From assembly GCF_000006405.1 (NCBI RefSeq), contig NW_003216874.1:161896-185846 (forward strand): a DNA stretch of 23,951 bases, read 5' to 3'. This document shows positions 9,846-18,000 of the stretch, in pieces (the stretch's first letter is position 1; the number at the start of each line of letters is the position of its first letter). Origin of the DNA: Perkinsus marinus ATCC 50983. Its lineage: Eukaryota; Perkinsozoa; Perkinsida; Perkinsidae. Below the pieces are notes generated by a model that searched no databases, was not told where the DNA came from, and saw only the letters and a program-made list of their open reading frames with translations. The position numbers and the translations under genes are program-made.

Positions 9846-10640
9846 TCAAGTCCATGCTTGTCCAGGTTGTAACCGCACCACCTTGTCCTCCTTTTCCATA
9901 AGACACAACAATCCATAGATAGCCTTTCTCTCGCGATCAGGCCGACGACGTAGGGGTTCTACATAAAATTCCGGTCTAGACTCCTCCAACCTGGAACAAT
10001 GTGCCAATAGCCGTTTTCCTTTATCAGCCACCTCAATAGTCTCCAGCGGATCAATGCTACAGACGGCCACTTCGTTAGCTGTCTGAGTAGGTACAGAACC
10101 ATGCACGGACAAAGCTAGGCCACAAATTTCTGGCCTTCCTATCAGAGCAGAAGGGTTAAGATTAGGCATGATGACGAAGCTCACCAGGACACATTCCTTC
10201 TTCTCATGTCGGATTACCGTTAGGGGTAATCCCAATCTTCGGGATACCAACAACTTGTGGTCATTGCCAAATACCACCCTTAGCTCACGTGCAAGTCGTC
10301 TAAAAGACTGATTGCTCAAAGCGGAGAGCCTAGTCGCCAAGACTTCATCAATAAAAGTAAGACCCGCGCCACTGTCAATGGGGAATTTGACTTCTCTACC
10401 TGCCACATCGACATACAGCTGAGCTAGAGGGACTACTTTCACCTCAAGAGGTTCCCGGTCATGGAGACTGTTAGTCATAGTCAACAGATCCACTTGCATT
10501 ACAGGCACCAGAGCAGAGTCGACAACTTCCCATTTGACAGTATCCTGCACAATCGTAGGAGGAGGAACATCATTCACATCACCTTCAGAATTAACCACCA
10601 AGCCACCATTAGCCACCTTCAGAATTAGCCAAATCGGAGT
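9846..10640 (-). pseudogene. Aspartic protease part of fossil element A
   Basis: About 256 residues. The middle section has DVAGREVKFPIDSGAGLTFI, where a beta strand leads into the D-S-G-A active-site loop of retropepsins, followed by VVFGNDHKLLV and later NPSALIGRPEICGLALS, which fits the second hydrophobic-Gly flap end (xLxGR) of the fold. The C-terminal section (PLRRRPDRERKAIYGLLC) is basic and leads toward the RT part. Retropepsins cut the element's own polyprotein. Fossil. Confidence 0.65.
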
Positions 10641-10821
10641 CCTCGAATCTCTACCATTTTTTTCGATGCATTTACCGGCCTGTGGGGGAAAAATCCGGTT
10701 ATGAAGAACCTTAGGAGGTGTGGACCTCAGAAGACTACTGTGGGACTCGCATGACCATACCCACTAAAAACCCCCAGAGGCTGAGCCCAAAAGGCAAAAC
10801 GTCTGATGGAACCAGCCCCTA

Positions 10822-11007
10822 CTAGCCACCTCTCACAGAGGATGAAGGCTGCGCGTCGCACTTTTCCACGTCTTTAGCAAGATTGCTAGCCCGAAAATAT
10901 CTCTTGCCACAGCGCTCACGACGTGAACAAGTAAATATCTTTGGCGCTCTCGGCACAGTAGGGATAGAGGGACAATTTAGCTCACTCAGCGCCACACGAC
11001 GTTTTGA
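10822..11007 (-). CDS. Short minus-strand frame with a C2H2-like finger
   Basis: The frame reads FTCSRRERCGKRYFRASNLA followed by KDVEKC, resembling a classical finger (F.C....C.K.F...S.L...H...C/H), although Asp stands where the first His is expected. It ends at a stop at 10822, above the protease part of element A on the same strand. It might be an upstream part of that element or of an older insertion. The resemblance is short and could be chance. Confidence 0.2.
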   Translation of the reverse strand, partial: SKRRVALSELNCPSIPTVPRAPKIFTCSRRERCGKRYFRASNLAKDVEKCDAQPSSSVRGG

Positions 11008-11523
11008 TATATCTCAGGCGTGGACTTCAAGCTTCTTAACGTCTCTAACCCTCGCTCAAATGCAAGGAAAAAGTTGAGAACTACTACGGGGCTGGTTGTC
11101 GAGGTATACGAAGAACCTGAGAATCCCTGTTCGGGCGATAATGGTCTCGTTCTCTACAATGCAGGGGCTCAGACAGCGCAGTTTGATAGACATGTCGCAG
11201 GTATATATCTGGTCAACGAACATGCGGCGAGCAACATCCAGGCATTTCTGTCGTATCAGTGCAAAATCGGCCATATCGCCCTGTACAGCCCGGCAGTCCC
11301 TTTACGGTCGATACCGATTGTCAGTCCCTGGCATCGCAGCTACAGGAGTACCTGTCGGGCGAACCTATACTCTTGAACACACGGCACCCTTCTTCTCAAG
11401 AATTCCGTCAGAGGTGGCTAACCGACGCATGTGGAGCACATAATGTCAGCCGAAAGAGAGCAAAAGATAAGGAAAAGGAAAAGGAAAGGGAGCAGAACAA
11501 GGTAACCAGCGAAGTTGGTCGTG

Positions 11524-11565
11524 GAGCGTTTTTTCCTAGCGTTTTTTCCCTTAGCGTTTTTTTCC
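11524..11565 (+). repeat. Three tandem AGCGTTTTTTCC-like repeats
   Basis: The motif agcgttttttcc occurs three times in a row with small spacer changes (about 11525, 11539, 11553). It follows a purine-rich stretch (11460-11500) and precedes the region where LINE homology starts. It may be slippage-prone simple sequence or an upstream control region. No function can be assigned. Confidence 0.6.
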
Positions 11566-12094
11566 TTCTGGAAAGGATTCACCGGCAACAGACCCGAGGA
11601 AAATTTTTCCTTCCCCCTGTTTTGACCATGTTGCTCTCTATCTCGCCATCAGCGCCGTACTCTTAACTGGTGTGTGTGGACAATTTTAAGTGGCGTTCGC
11701 GTAGCGAAATTAGTAGGACTCTTCTTCTGGGCGAAAGTGAACACTGGCTGTGCTGCATCATTTCTTGTATCGGGTGCTGGTTATGGGTCAAGAGTGTGGA
11801 CAGCCTCGGCTCTCGCGACAAAGTTTACCCGCTGTAAGAGGCATAAGATCCTACAACGAGGCTTTCAGAAGCTGTTGGTATGCTCCAAGCAGTAGAGAGG
11901 GACTGTTTGCATGTGTGCTTCATCTTCCACTCCTTCGCACGATCAAATCTGCAATGAAATGCAAGATTTTCCCTTTTCCGGTCATTCACTCCGTCATGTG
12001 GAGGGTCATACGAGTCGCTGACTGGGCTAACCTACTCTATAATAAGACTCTGACAAAGCGAGCCTGTCACCCCTCACCTGACTACTCAAAGGTG

Positions 12095-12661
12095 CATTTT
12101 CTCTCCTGGAACACTGGTGGGCTTACAGCTGACACCGTTCGTCTCATTGCGGGAGACCTCGAACGCAGCTTGTTTTATTGTGCAGTCCTTCAAGAGACTC
12201 AAGGAGCCTCCCACCGTTTCATGGATCTCTATGACAATGTTCCTCCTTCACAGTTAATCCAGTCAAGAGGAAGGGTGGAGTGGGCATTGCGGTGCGGAAA
12301 GGAATAGTTGTCCGTACAGTGCAAGAATGGAGTGAGCGGGGCTGGGCTGTTGGGATCTACGAAACATGTGGTGTTGTGCTAAGCTCTGCATATGCATGTC
12401 AGGTGCTATTTTTTTGGCTCTCTCATCAGTAGTGGGAAGAAGTAAGCCAGTCATAGTTGGTTCTGATCTTAGTGTAGACATTTTTTGCGATGCTGGTGGT
12501 TGTTTAAGTGGCAGTGCAAAGTCTCTCCACGGTTTTATCACTGGTGACGGACCCTTCAGACATCTTTGTGATGACTCGCCTACTCGATCTCGGTCAGGTC
12601 GTAAGATCGACTATGTTCTCACTCTATTGATGCTCGACCAGTCCGTGCGGCAGAGAGCGTC
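12095..12661 (+). pseudogene. LINE copy 1 endonuclease domain, first part
   Basis: EEP-fold (AP-like) endonucleases nick target DNA to prime reverse transcription. Seen in order: VHFLSWNTGGL (strand 1 with the catalytic-loop Asn), FYCAVLQET (catalytic Glu), RGWAVGIYE, IVGSDLSVD (equivalent to the GDxN loop) and SGRKIDYVL (the S-R-IDY strand). The frame shifts between the early and later motifs. The remaining SDH motif of the domain is not here but at about 15432, beyond the inserted element. LINE copy 2 shows the same motif order at 18320-18860. Confidence 0.75.
12625..12661 (+). repeat. 37-bp direct repeat, left copy
   Basis: The run beginning tattgatgctcgaccagtcc and ending cagagagcgtc is identical to 15114-15150. 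It lies exactly at the junction between the LINE endonuclease frame and element C. It reads through in the LINE frame (TLLMLDQSVRQRAS after KIDYVL) and also in the frame that leads into the protease part of element C. It is most simply a long target-site duplication. Confidence 0.85.
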
Positions 12662-15113
12662 GGATCTTTCGATAATCATAATGTACAACTCATTGTCGAC
12701 TCTGGTGCTGGTTTCTCTTATATCTCTAGAGTAGATGGAGAATGTATGAAGCTCGCTCCTCGTGAAGCAAGCCCAGTTACCGTCAAGGTCGCTAATGGAG
12801 AACACGTCCGAGTGTCAGAGGTGCTCTGTGGACAGTTAGTTCTGAAGGACTCGAGTGGGGAAGTCGTATCTCCCCCTCAGTCGTGTGAGGTTCGTATTCT
12901 ACCTATCCAGAACAGTGTAGGTAGCTCACATGTACCTCCTATCCTCTTGGGGCGTGATCTACAACGGTCCTTCCACTTTGTTTTAGATGGTGGCGAAAGG
13001 GTATTCTTGTCAGGCGTCTGTATATTCGATGCTCAGATGTCACGTACAGAACCAACGATATGTTCTTACGTTAACGATTATCTGCGATGCGTCGAGCCCA
13101 CGCCATTACCCGACCTTAGATCGACCCAACCATCAGCAGACTCGTTCGTCAACCTACCATGTCCGTCGAGTGCTGTCCGTCCTCTGGATGAGTTATGCAA
13201 AAGCCTATGTAATGTCGTCCCGTTCGGGCCCGATGACCGAGGGTATGCGACTGGGCTACGCAAGCTGCCGGAGAAGGAGACTCCGTTTCCTGTAGGACAA
13301 CGCTACACATGGTCTATCTGCTGCCCATCGTTGAGCAAACCTCTACATATCCGGCATTACGCCCATCGTCTTCATGAGAAGCTCTGTCCCGAAGCGCGGG
13401 TGCTGCATGATGAGCTTATCGAGGGATACGTCAGTCGTGGCCTATGGAAGCCAACTGAGAATGTACCTTACGGCTATTCTGAAGGCGAAGTGTTTATGGT
13501 GGGAGGTCCGGATAATGGGGCAACGACTCGAACAGCGAGCAAAGGTCGTCTCGTATGTGATTTGATAGCAACTCTTCGGGTAACAAGTTCTCCTGTGGTC
13601 GTAACTGCAGATGTGCATAGTGCCTTCTATATGTTGCGTCTGTGCAGTTCTTTCAAACCTTCTCAGTCCGGATCAACCGATCCGCAGAATGGTGGTACCT
13701 ATGACCATGAGAATTGTTTACCGGGATTTGCCTTGCACTGTGGCAACGGTAAACGATACCTAGCACATCGAGTATGCTTTGGATGCCTGTTTGGTCCGGA
13801 ATCCCTCGAGTGTTCACTCGGACGACAAATCCAATCATTCCGTACGTCAACGTTATGCGATATGGTGGCGAGTGGTATAGCACACTTTGTTGATGATCTG
13901 TTGTTACACTTCTCAATGGAAGATGCATGTAGGATCGTATTCTTGCTATCGATATTATTATCTTACCTATCCCTGTGTGGATTTGCAATCTCTGTCTTGA
14001 AATTTGCTATACTCGTCCATCAGTCCGTACAATCCCAGGGGGCCTCTCTGCAACCTTATATTCGAGAGTCTATGCCAGTGCTTGGCGTCTTGCTTTCTTA
14101 CGACCAGAAGGGGCTGGTGATTGACTGCAATCGACGGTCTGGACTGGAGAAGGCTAAGAAACTGTTAGAAGCGGACTGCTGGTCTCGCCAAGCCGTTTAC
14201 CGTATTGCTGGTGCTCTGGGGATGGATAAGGCAGGGCTCCATGCTGACGTCAAGCCGTTGTGTGACGCAGCTCGAAGACTCTTCGGACGTATACCGCGAA
14301 CGACGTCCTGGTCGACTATGCTGAATGACGAGGATCTTACTCCGAGACAGCGAGAGTGCTGGCGGCGTATCCGTGAACAGATGCTAGTCTACATCAGTGA
14401 AGGGCTTGAGCATCCATGTCATCACGGAATACCAATACTCTCATCATCGGAGCCGAGATGCTTGATTCTGCAAACTGATTCTAGTGGCTCGGGTGGTGGT
14501 TATTACGTTTATCTGGCCCTCGCATCGGGAGAAGAGGTGCCACTGATGACTGACAGCTGGATATGGTCTCCTCGTCGAGCCAGATACCACTCTAATCAAC
14601 GAGAGCTGATCAGTCTCTTCCGTGGGGTCGCCAGTGTCGCTCGGATACTCCAACAGCTGCAGTCAACCTAATACCAGTCCTGCAAGCCATTAGAACAATG
14701 GTTGAACCTGACAATTGAATGTGATAATGCTGCGTCTGTCCGCTGGTGCCAGACTACTGCATCTACGTTGAAGGTAACACGAGAGCGGATGGGTTGAGCA
14801 GAGTGTTGGAAGCAGCTATCCCGGGGACTTCGGCAACTATACATACTTTGCTGCAAGCGGTCGTGGCAGAAGATCAGGCTTTGGTTGGAAGCAAGAAGAA
14901 AGGCCGAGGAGATGCACACCGAGGGCGATCGCGACGCCGATACTGATTGGTGTTGTGAGGGTTGCCCCGGGCATCCACTACCGACCTCAGACTCCCACGC
15001 TGGATATACCTCGGCGGTACATCTGGTGGAGTAATGTCTTCCTTTTATCGTTCCTGAGCTACAGTCAACTGCATTCATTGATAAGTGTTGCCTAACCAGA
15101 GACTCGTCAACTA
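12662..15113 (+). mobile_element. Protease-RT-RNase H retroelement C, inserted in the LINE
   Basis: Plus-strand element with a protease part (VDSGAGFSYIS at about 12697, ILLGRDLQR at about 12950), a reverse transcriptase (TADVHSAFYMLRL at about 13605; HRVCFGCLFGPESLECSLG; IAHFVDDLLLHF at about 13880) and RNase H (ILQTDSSGSGGGYYVYLAL at about 14465; HSNQRELISLFRG; TIECDNAASV; EGNTRADGLSRVLE at about 14770), then a Lys/Arg-rich tail. I see no gag or integrase part and no LTRs. It holds one open stretch of about 640 residues and only one or two breaks, so it is the youngest-looking element in the window. RT and RNase H style is related to elements A and B (Ty3-like, lineage unassigned). Identical 37-bp direct repeats flank it. 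Confidence 0.7.
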
Positions 15114-15150
15114 TATTGATGCTCGACCAGTCCGTGCGGCAGAGAGCGTC
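15114..15150 (+). repeat. 37-bp direct repeat, right copy
   Basis: Identical to 12625-12661. It closes the inserted element C. The LINE endonuclease frame resumes after it without a net frame change, since the 2489 bases from 12662 through 15150 return the same frame in which the SDHDPLPGF motif is read. This supports the view that it duplicates LINE target sequence. Confidence 0.85.
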
Positions 15151-15700
15151 ACCTTTTTGTACATGCCTACAGACTTTCTCCTTGTGCTCGCGTACAAGTG
15201 TGAGCATAGGATACATTCCGTACTATTGATCGTTGAGCGTTACTAGCTCCTAAGTCCGTAGCCATCTTGACTCAAGGTCTCAGTGTACGTTTGGGTCGCA
15301 TCTCTCCAGCTAATGTCGGGTCGTGTTGACACAAGGGAACGACAGGAGGCGCCGGACATCAACAACTCTTGAGTCATTGACTCATCTCTTCCCCAATCGG
15401 TTTCATGCCCTCGACCCCCCAGGATGTTCTGATCATGATCCTCTCCCAGGTTTTGTAAACGTCACAACACCTGGCTCAAAGTCACGGCCTAGGCTACCTT
15501 ACTCGGTCTCTCAACTGCAATCGTCGCCTGAGAAGGCAGCCTTTTTCTGTGCTACTCTAATGCGTCGACTCGATACCGATGATGAGCACCCGACCTTAGT
15601 CTTCTTGTGTTTCCTGTTACGTGCTACTGCCTCTGAAGTTGCCCTTATCTCCCCAGGCAAGGGAAATATGGTACTAAATGAGTGCCATCGCTAGATTCAG
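15151..15700 (+). pseudogene. LINE copy 1 endonuclease end and linker
   Basis: The continuation of the endonuclease after the inserted element. PPGCSDHDPLPGFVNV (around 15420-15465) supplies the SDH(D/x)P motif that closes EEP endonucleases, then a linker runs toward the RT. The distance from IDYVL to SDH, with the insertion left out, is about 160 bp longer than in LINE copy 2. The extra stretch (about 15180-15340) contains the spliced-leader-like sequence at 15255-15276, so another small insertion may be present. Confidence 0.6.
15255..15276 (+). other. Spliced-leader-like 22-mer (relict SL or SL RNA pseudogene)
   Basis: The 22 bases start tccgtagccatcttgac and end tcaag. They match the 22-nt trans-spliced leader of dinoflagellates and Perkinsus (D-CCGTAGCCAT-TTT-GGCTCAAG) at all but two positions, and at all but one if the C variant that I recall from Perkinsus is used. 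In this orientation the next bases are GT (gtctcag), as after the leader exon of an SL RNA gene, and acgtttgg about 12 bases further on loosely resembles an Sm site. It could be a leader captured when a trans-spliced mRNA was reverse-transcribed into the genome, or a decayed SL RNA gene. The match is far beyond chance in 24 kb. Confidence 0.7.
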
Positions 15701-17600
15701 TATGTCAGGCCGTGGCCCCGATGTCTTATCCGTGGCTTAGTTTTGGGATCAGTTGCCAGTGCTGCCCGTACTGAATGCAACTGTCTTCGGGGTGACCGTT
15801 TAATTAAACTCACCGCTGATACTGATGGATGTTGGAAAACAGCCAAGATGCGTCGCCGGCATAAGGGAGACGTATTGTTAGACCCTGATCAGTGTGCTGA
15901 AGATCGGAAGGCTATTTGGCAGTCCAAGTTTCCGCCTATCCCATCTTCGGAGTGGATCATGCCTTCTATCGCAATTGGTGAGATTGATCGGGATTTTACT
16001 ATAAATGGAATTAGGTCTTGTCTGCAGCGATCCCCCACTAGCAAATCAGCTGGTCGGGATCTAGTCCATGGATCACTTCTGCGTTTGGCTTCCTGTAATG
16101 ACCTCGTTTGCGAGATCGTTACATCTCATCTGAATGGTGTTTTAGACGGTAGTTTGAGCCTAGATGAACTCTTGTCGGCTACATGCATTCTTCTTCCTAA
16201 GGAATCTAAACGTAGTAGAGGTTCAGACAGTCGGCCGATTAGTCTCTTGCCGATGATGCTCAAATCCCTCGAACAATGTGTCCTTAGTAGAACCTTTTCC
16301 ATTGTTAATGAGGTTTTTTCTTGAGAGCAGGCTGCTTTCAGAAAGCGTCGCTCTTGTATCACTCAGGCTTTTGTTCTTAAGGCCTTACAAGCTGATGCAA
16401 AGCGTACACGCGCTTTTTGCTTGCTCGTTTCTTGGATTTAAGAAAAGTGTATGATTCTGCGGAGCCTACGGTTCTGTCACCCTTGATTCGCAATCTCTCG
16501 GAGATTGCTAGACTTCGCTCCTTTCTTTCGGCTATGATGAGGCCCCGTAAAGTCCGTATTGCTACTAGCTGTGGCATCTCGAAACCATTAATTGTTAGTC
16601 GTACAGTCCCGCAAGGAGGTGTCCTTGCGTGCTTGATTTTCAATCTCTCTATGGAAGTCTCGTGGTTCCCTTTGGTACTCTGTTACGTCAAACGAGTGAT
16701 TTTGCCTTCAATTTTCTTGGCCTGCAATTTCTTTGAATGGGCAAGATATCTCTGTTGCCTTCGATTCTCTCTATCTTGGTATTCCTGTCACAAGCTCCAA
16801 AAGGAATCTATGGGTACCCTTACATTGCAAATCGCGTGCTATTGCAGCCATCTCTAGTGCTTTATCGGTCTACCGTACTATGGCTCCTCTGTTGATCATC
16901 AGACTTCCGGTTGGCTGGAGTGCTTTCCTTTACGGCCATGATCTAGCTTTTCCCAAGCCCCAGTCCCTGGATATCTGTTGTAATACACTTGTGAAGATTG
17001 CTCTGGGCTTACCAGGATGGACGCCAACTGCCTTTCTCTGCGTTGCTCTGCAAGTCCCGGTTGCTAGTGCGTCACATCTCAAGCGCGCTCTGACTTGCTG
17101 GAACACAATTGTGATGATACTCACAAGTCCCTGATTGTCATGGTTATGAGTGACCCCTTGGATGAGATGTGGCGTGGTTTTGTGGCGCTTGCTGGCTCTA
17201 TCGGTGTTTCTTGTAGTCTTATGATGGACTGCATTACCTTTTATCCTGCTATTGCCAAACGTGAAGCATATGATATCTTCCTACTCGCTTCTGCTAAGAA
17301 AACTACTGACGCTTTGAGACGTGCCCTTCGTTGCTTGTACATTAACATCGATTATGTTGAATGCTGCGGTACTCTGATCCCACTCCCTCTCCCCAGTTCT
17401 GTGATGTCTCATCAAGAGGGTCGCGCTGCCATTAGAGCCCTTATTCCGCTTTCGCTCAAGCGTTGCCATTGTTGCTCTCTCTGCAATACATCTACTGATT
17501 CGGTGGACCATAAACTACTTTCCTGCCCAGCAGGCCCTAACATGTCAACCCAGCAGGTCTATGATGCCTTCACTTCTCCGAGAGCGTCCTCTCTACTCTA
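15700..17600 (+). pseudogene. LINE copy 1 reverse transcriptase and C-terminal knuckle
   Basis: Fingers and palm motifs seen: SKSAGRDLVHGSLL, then ATCILLPKESK and DSRPISLLPMMLKSLEQCVL (around 16050-16290), FLDLRKVYDSAEPTVL (motif A Asp, around 16430), and VPQGGVLACLIFNLSM (around 16605). The next expected block, holding the YADD catalytic pair, is absent: only about 40 codons separate FNLSM from the thumb motif YLGIPVTSSKR (around 16765), against roughly 110 in intact LINEs. So a deletion of perhaps 200 bp removed the active site. The C-terminal section ends with CHCCSLCNTSTDSVDHKLLSC (17464-17526), a C-x2-C-x8-H-x4-C knuckle found in several LINE clades. Several frame changes occur. Confidence 0.75.
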
Positions 17601-17639
17601 AACTATTGCCAGCGCCCTGCTCAAACGTAACTCTGCTGT

Positions 17640-18000
17640 CGGTAAGTAACAGATGTAGCATGTAACTCGTTAATTAACAGTTTGAATTGACTTAAATTGG
17701 TCGTGGTAGACCAGTGGCAACGCTGTTGACAATAGGTCTTTCGCAACAGAAAATCAACCCAAAGGCATGCAAAGCTCTGACCAAGATTGATATTGAGTTT
17801 CATGGATTTCTGGATTACACTGTTGGGGTAGATGATGTGGATAATCACACTCAGTGGGGTGCCGGTTGGGATCGAACAAGAAGTCAAGGGGACGACTGCG
17901 ATGTTCGTGTTCCCCACCTCGTGTTCCGAGCAGAATTCTTGCTGTGGTTTGTCCAAGGACCAACTAAGCACTATGAATAGATGTGCGCACTTGATGTTGG
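17640..18000 (+). other. Unassigned interval between the two LINE copies
   Basis: A plus-strand frame of 88 codons (17714-17980) contains KINPKACKALTKIDIEFHGF and HTQWGAGWDRTRSQ. I do not recognise it, and it has no clear start context. It may be LINE 3' UTR or an unrelated insert. A tRNA-like stretch near 17862-17882 was examined and dismissed. No other structure was seen. Confidence 0.25.

Larger units (their letters stand above)
7870..10640 (-). mobile_element. LTR retroelement fossil A (PR-RT-RNase H-partial IN)
   Basis: Minus-strand retroelement with an aspartic protease part (about 10430-10130, FPIDSGAGLTFIDE), reverse transcriptase (about 9760-9260), RNase H (about 9000-8580), a linker (about 8440-8140) and the zinc-binding part of an integrase (about 8100-7870). 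The plan matches element B, but the sequences are distant, so they are different families of one lineage. It has long open stretches and only about three or four breaks, so it looks younger than B. No gag part was recognised above 10640 and no LTR was found. It ends abruptly at the 22-bp direct repeats before element B. Confidence 0.7.
10640..11760. other. Unassigned interval between element A and the LINE
   Basis: No domain was recognised. All three plus frames are open for long runs between 11020 and 11660, including one (11259-11666) with QEYLSGEPILLNTRHPSSQE followed by a Lys/Glu-rich run (KEKEKEREQNK). This could be a 5' ORF of the following LINE or the end of another element. On the minus strand a 62-residue frame (11007-10822) has a zinc-finger look. 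T-rich repeats lie at 11524-11565. The boundary of element A is not defined here. Confidence 0.3.
11760..17640 (+). mobile_element. APE-type LINE, copy 1, split by an inserted retroelement
   Basis: Plus-strand LINE with an upstream leader-like open region (11760-12090), an AP-endonuclease domain (12095-12661, resuming at 15151-15460), a reverse transcriptase (about 15700-16850) and a C-terminal region with a Cys/His knuckle (about 17000-17600). A second copy at 18000-20345 aligns along most of its length by eye, which helps define the family. The endonuclease reading frame is the same on both sides of the 12662-15150 insertion. The copy is dead: it has stops and frame changes and an internal loss inside the RT. 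It is probably the family that drives insertion here, but no working copy is present. Confidence 0.75.

Noticed and set aside
11096-11443. Overlapping plus-strand frames as competing genes
   Set aside because: All three frames are open across the same stretch, none has a recognisable domain, and composition does not favour one, so no gene was called.
14668-15216. A 182-codon minus-strand frame
   Set aside because: It is antisense to the RNase H part of element C and the right 37-bp repeat, with no recognisable motif.
17855-17890. tRNA-like T-arm (minus strand gttcgatcccaacc) or primer-binding-site look
   Set aside because: The T-stem does not pair, the spacing to a CCA end is off by one, and no D or anticodon arm is found.
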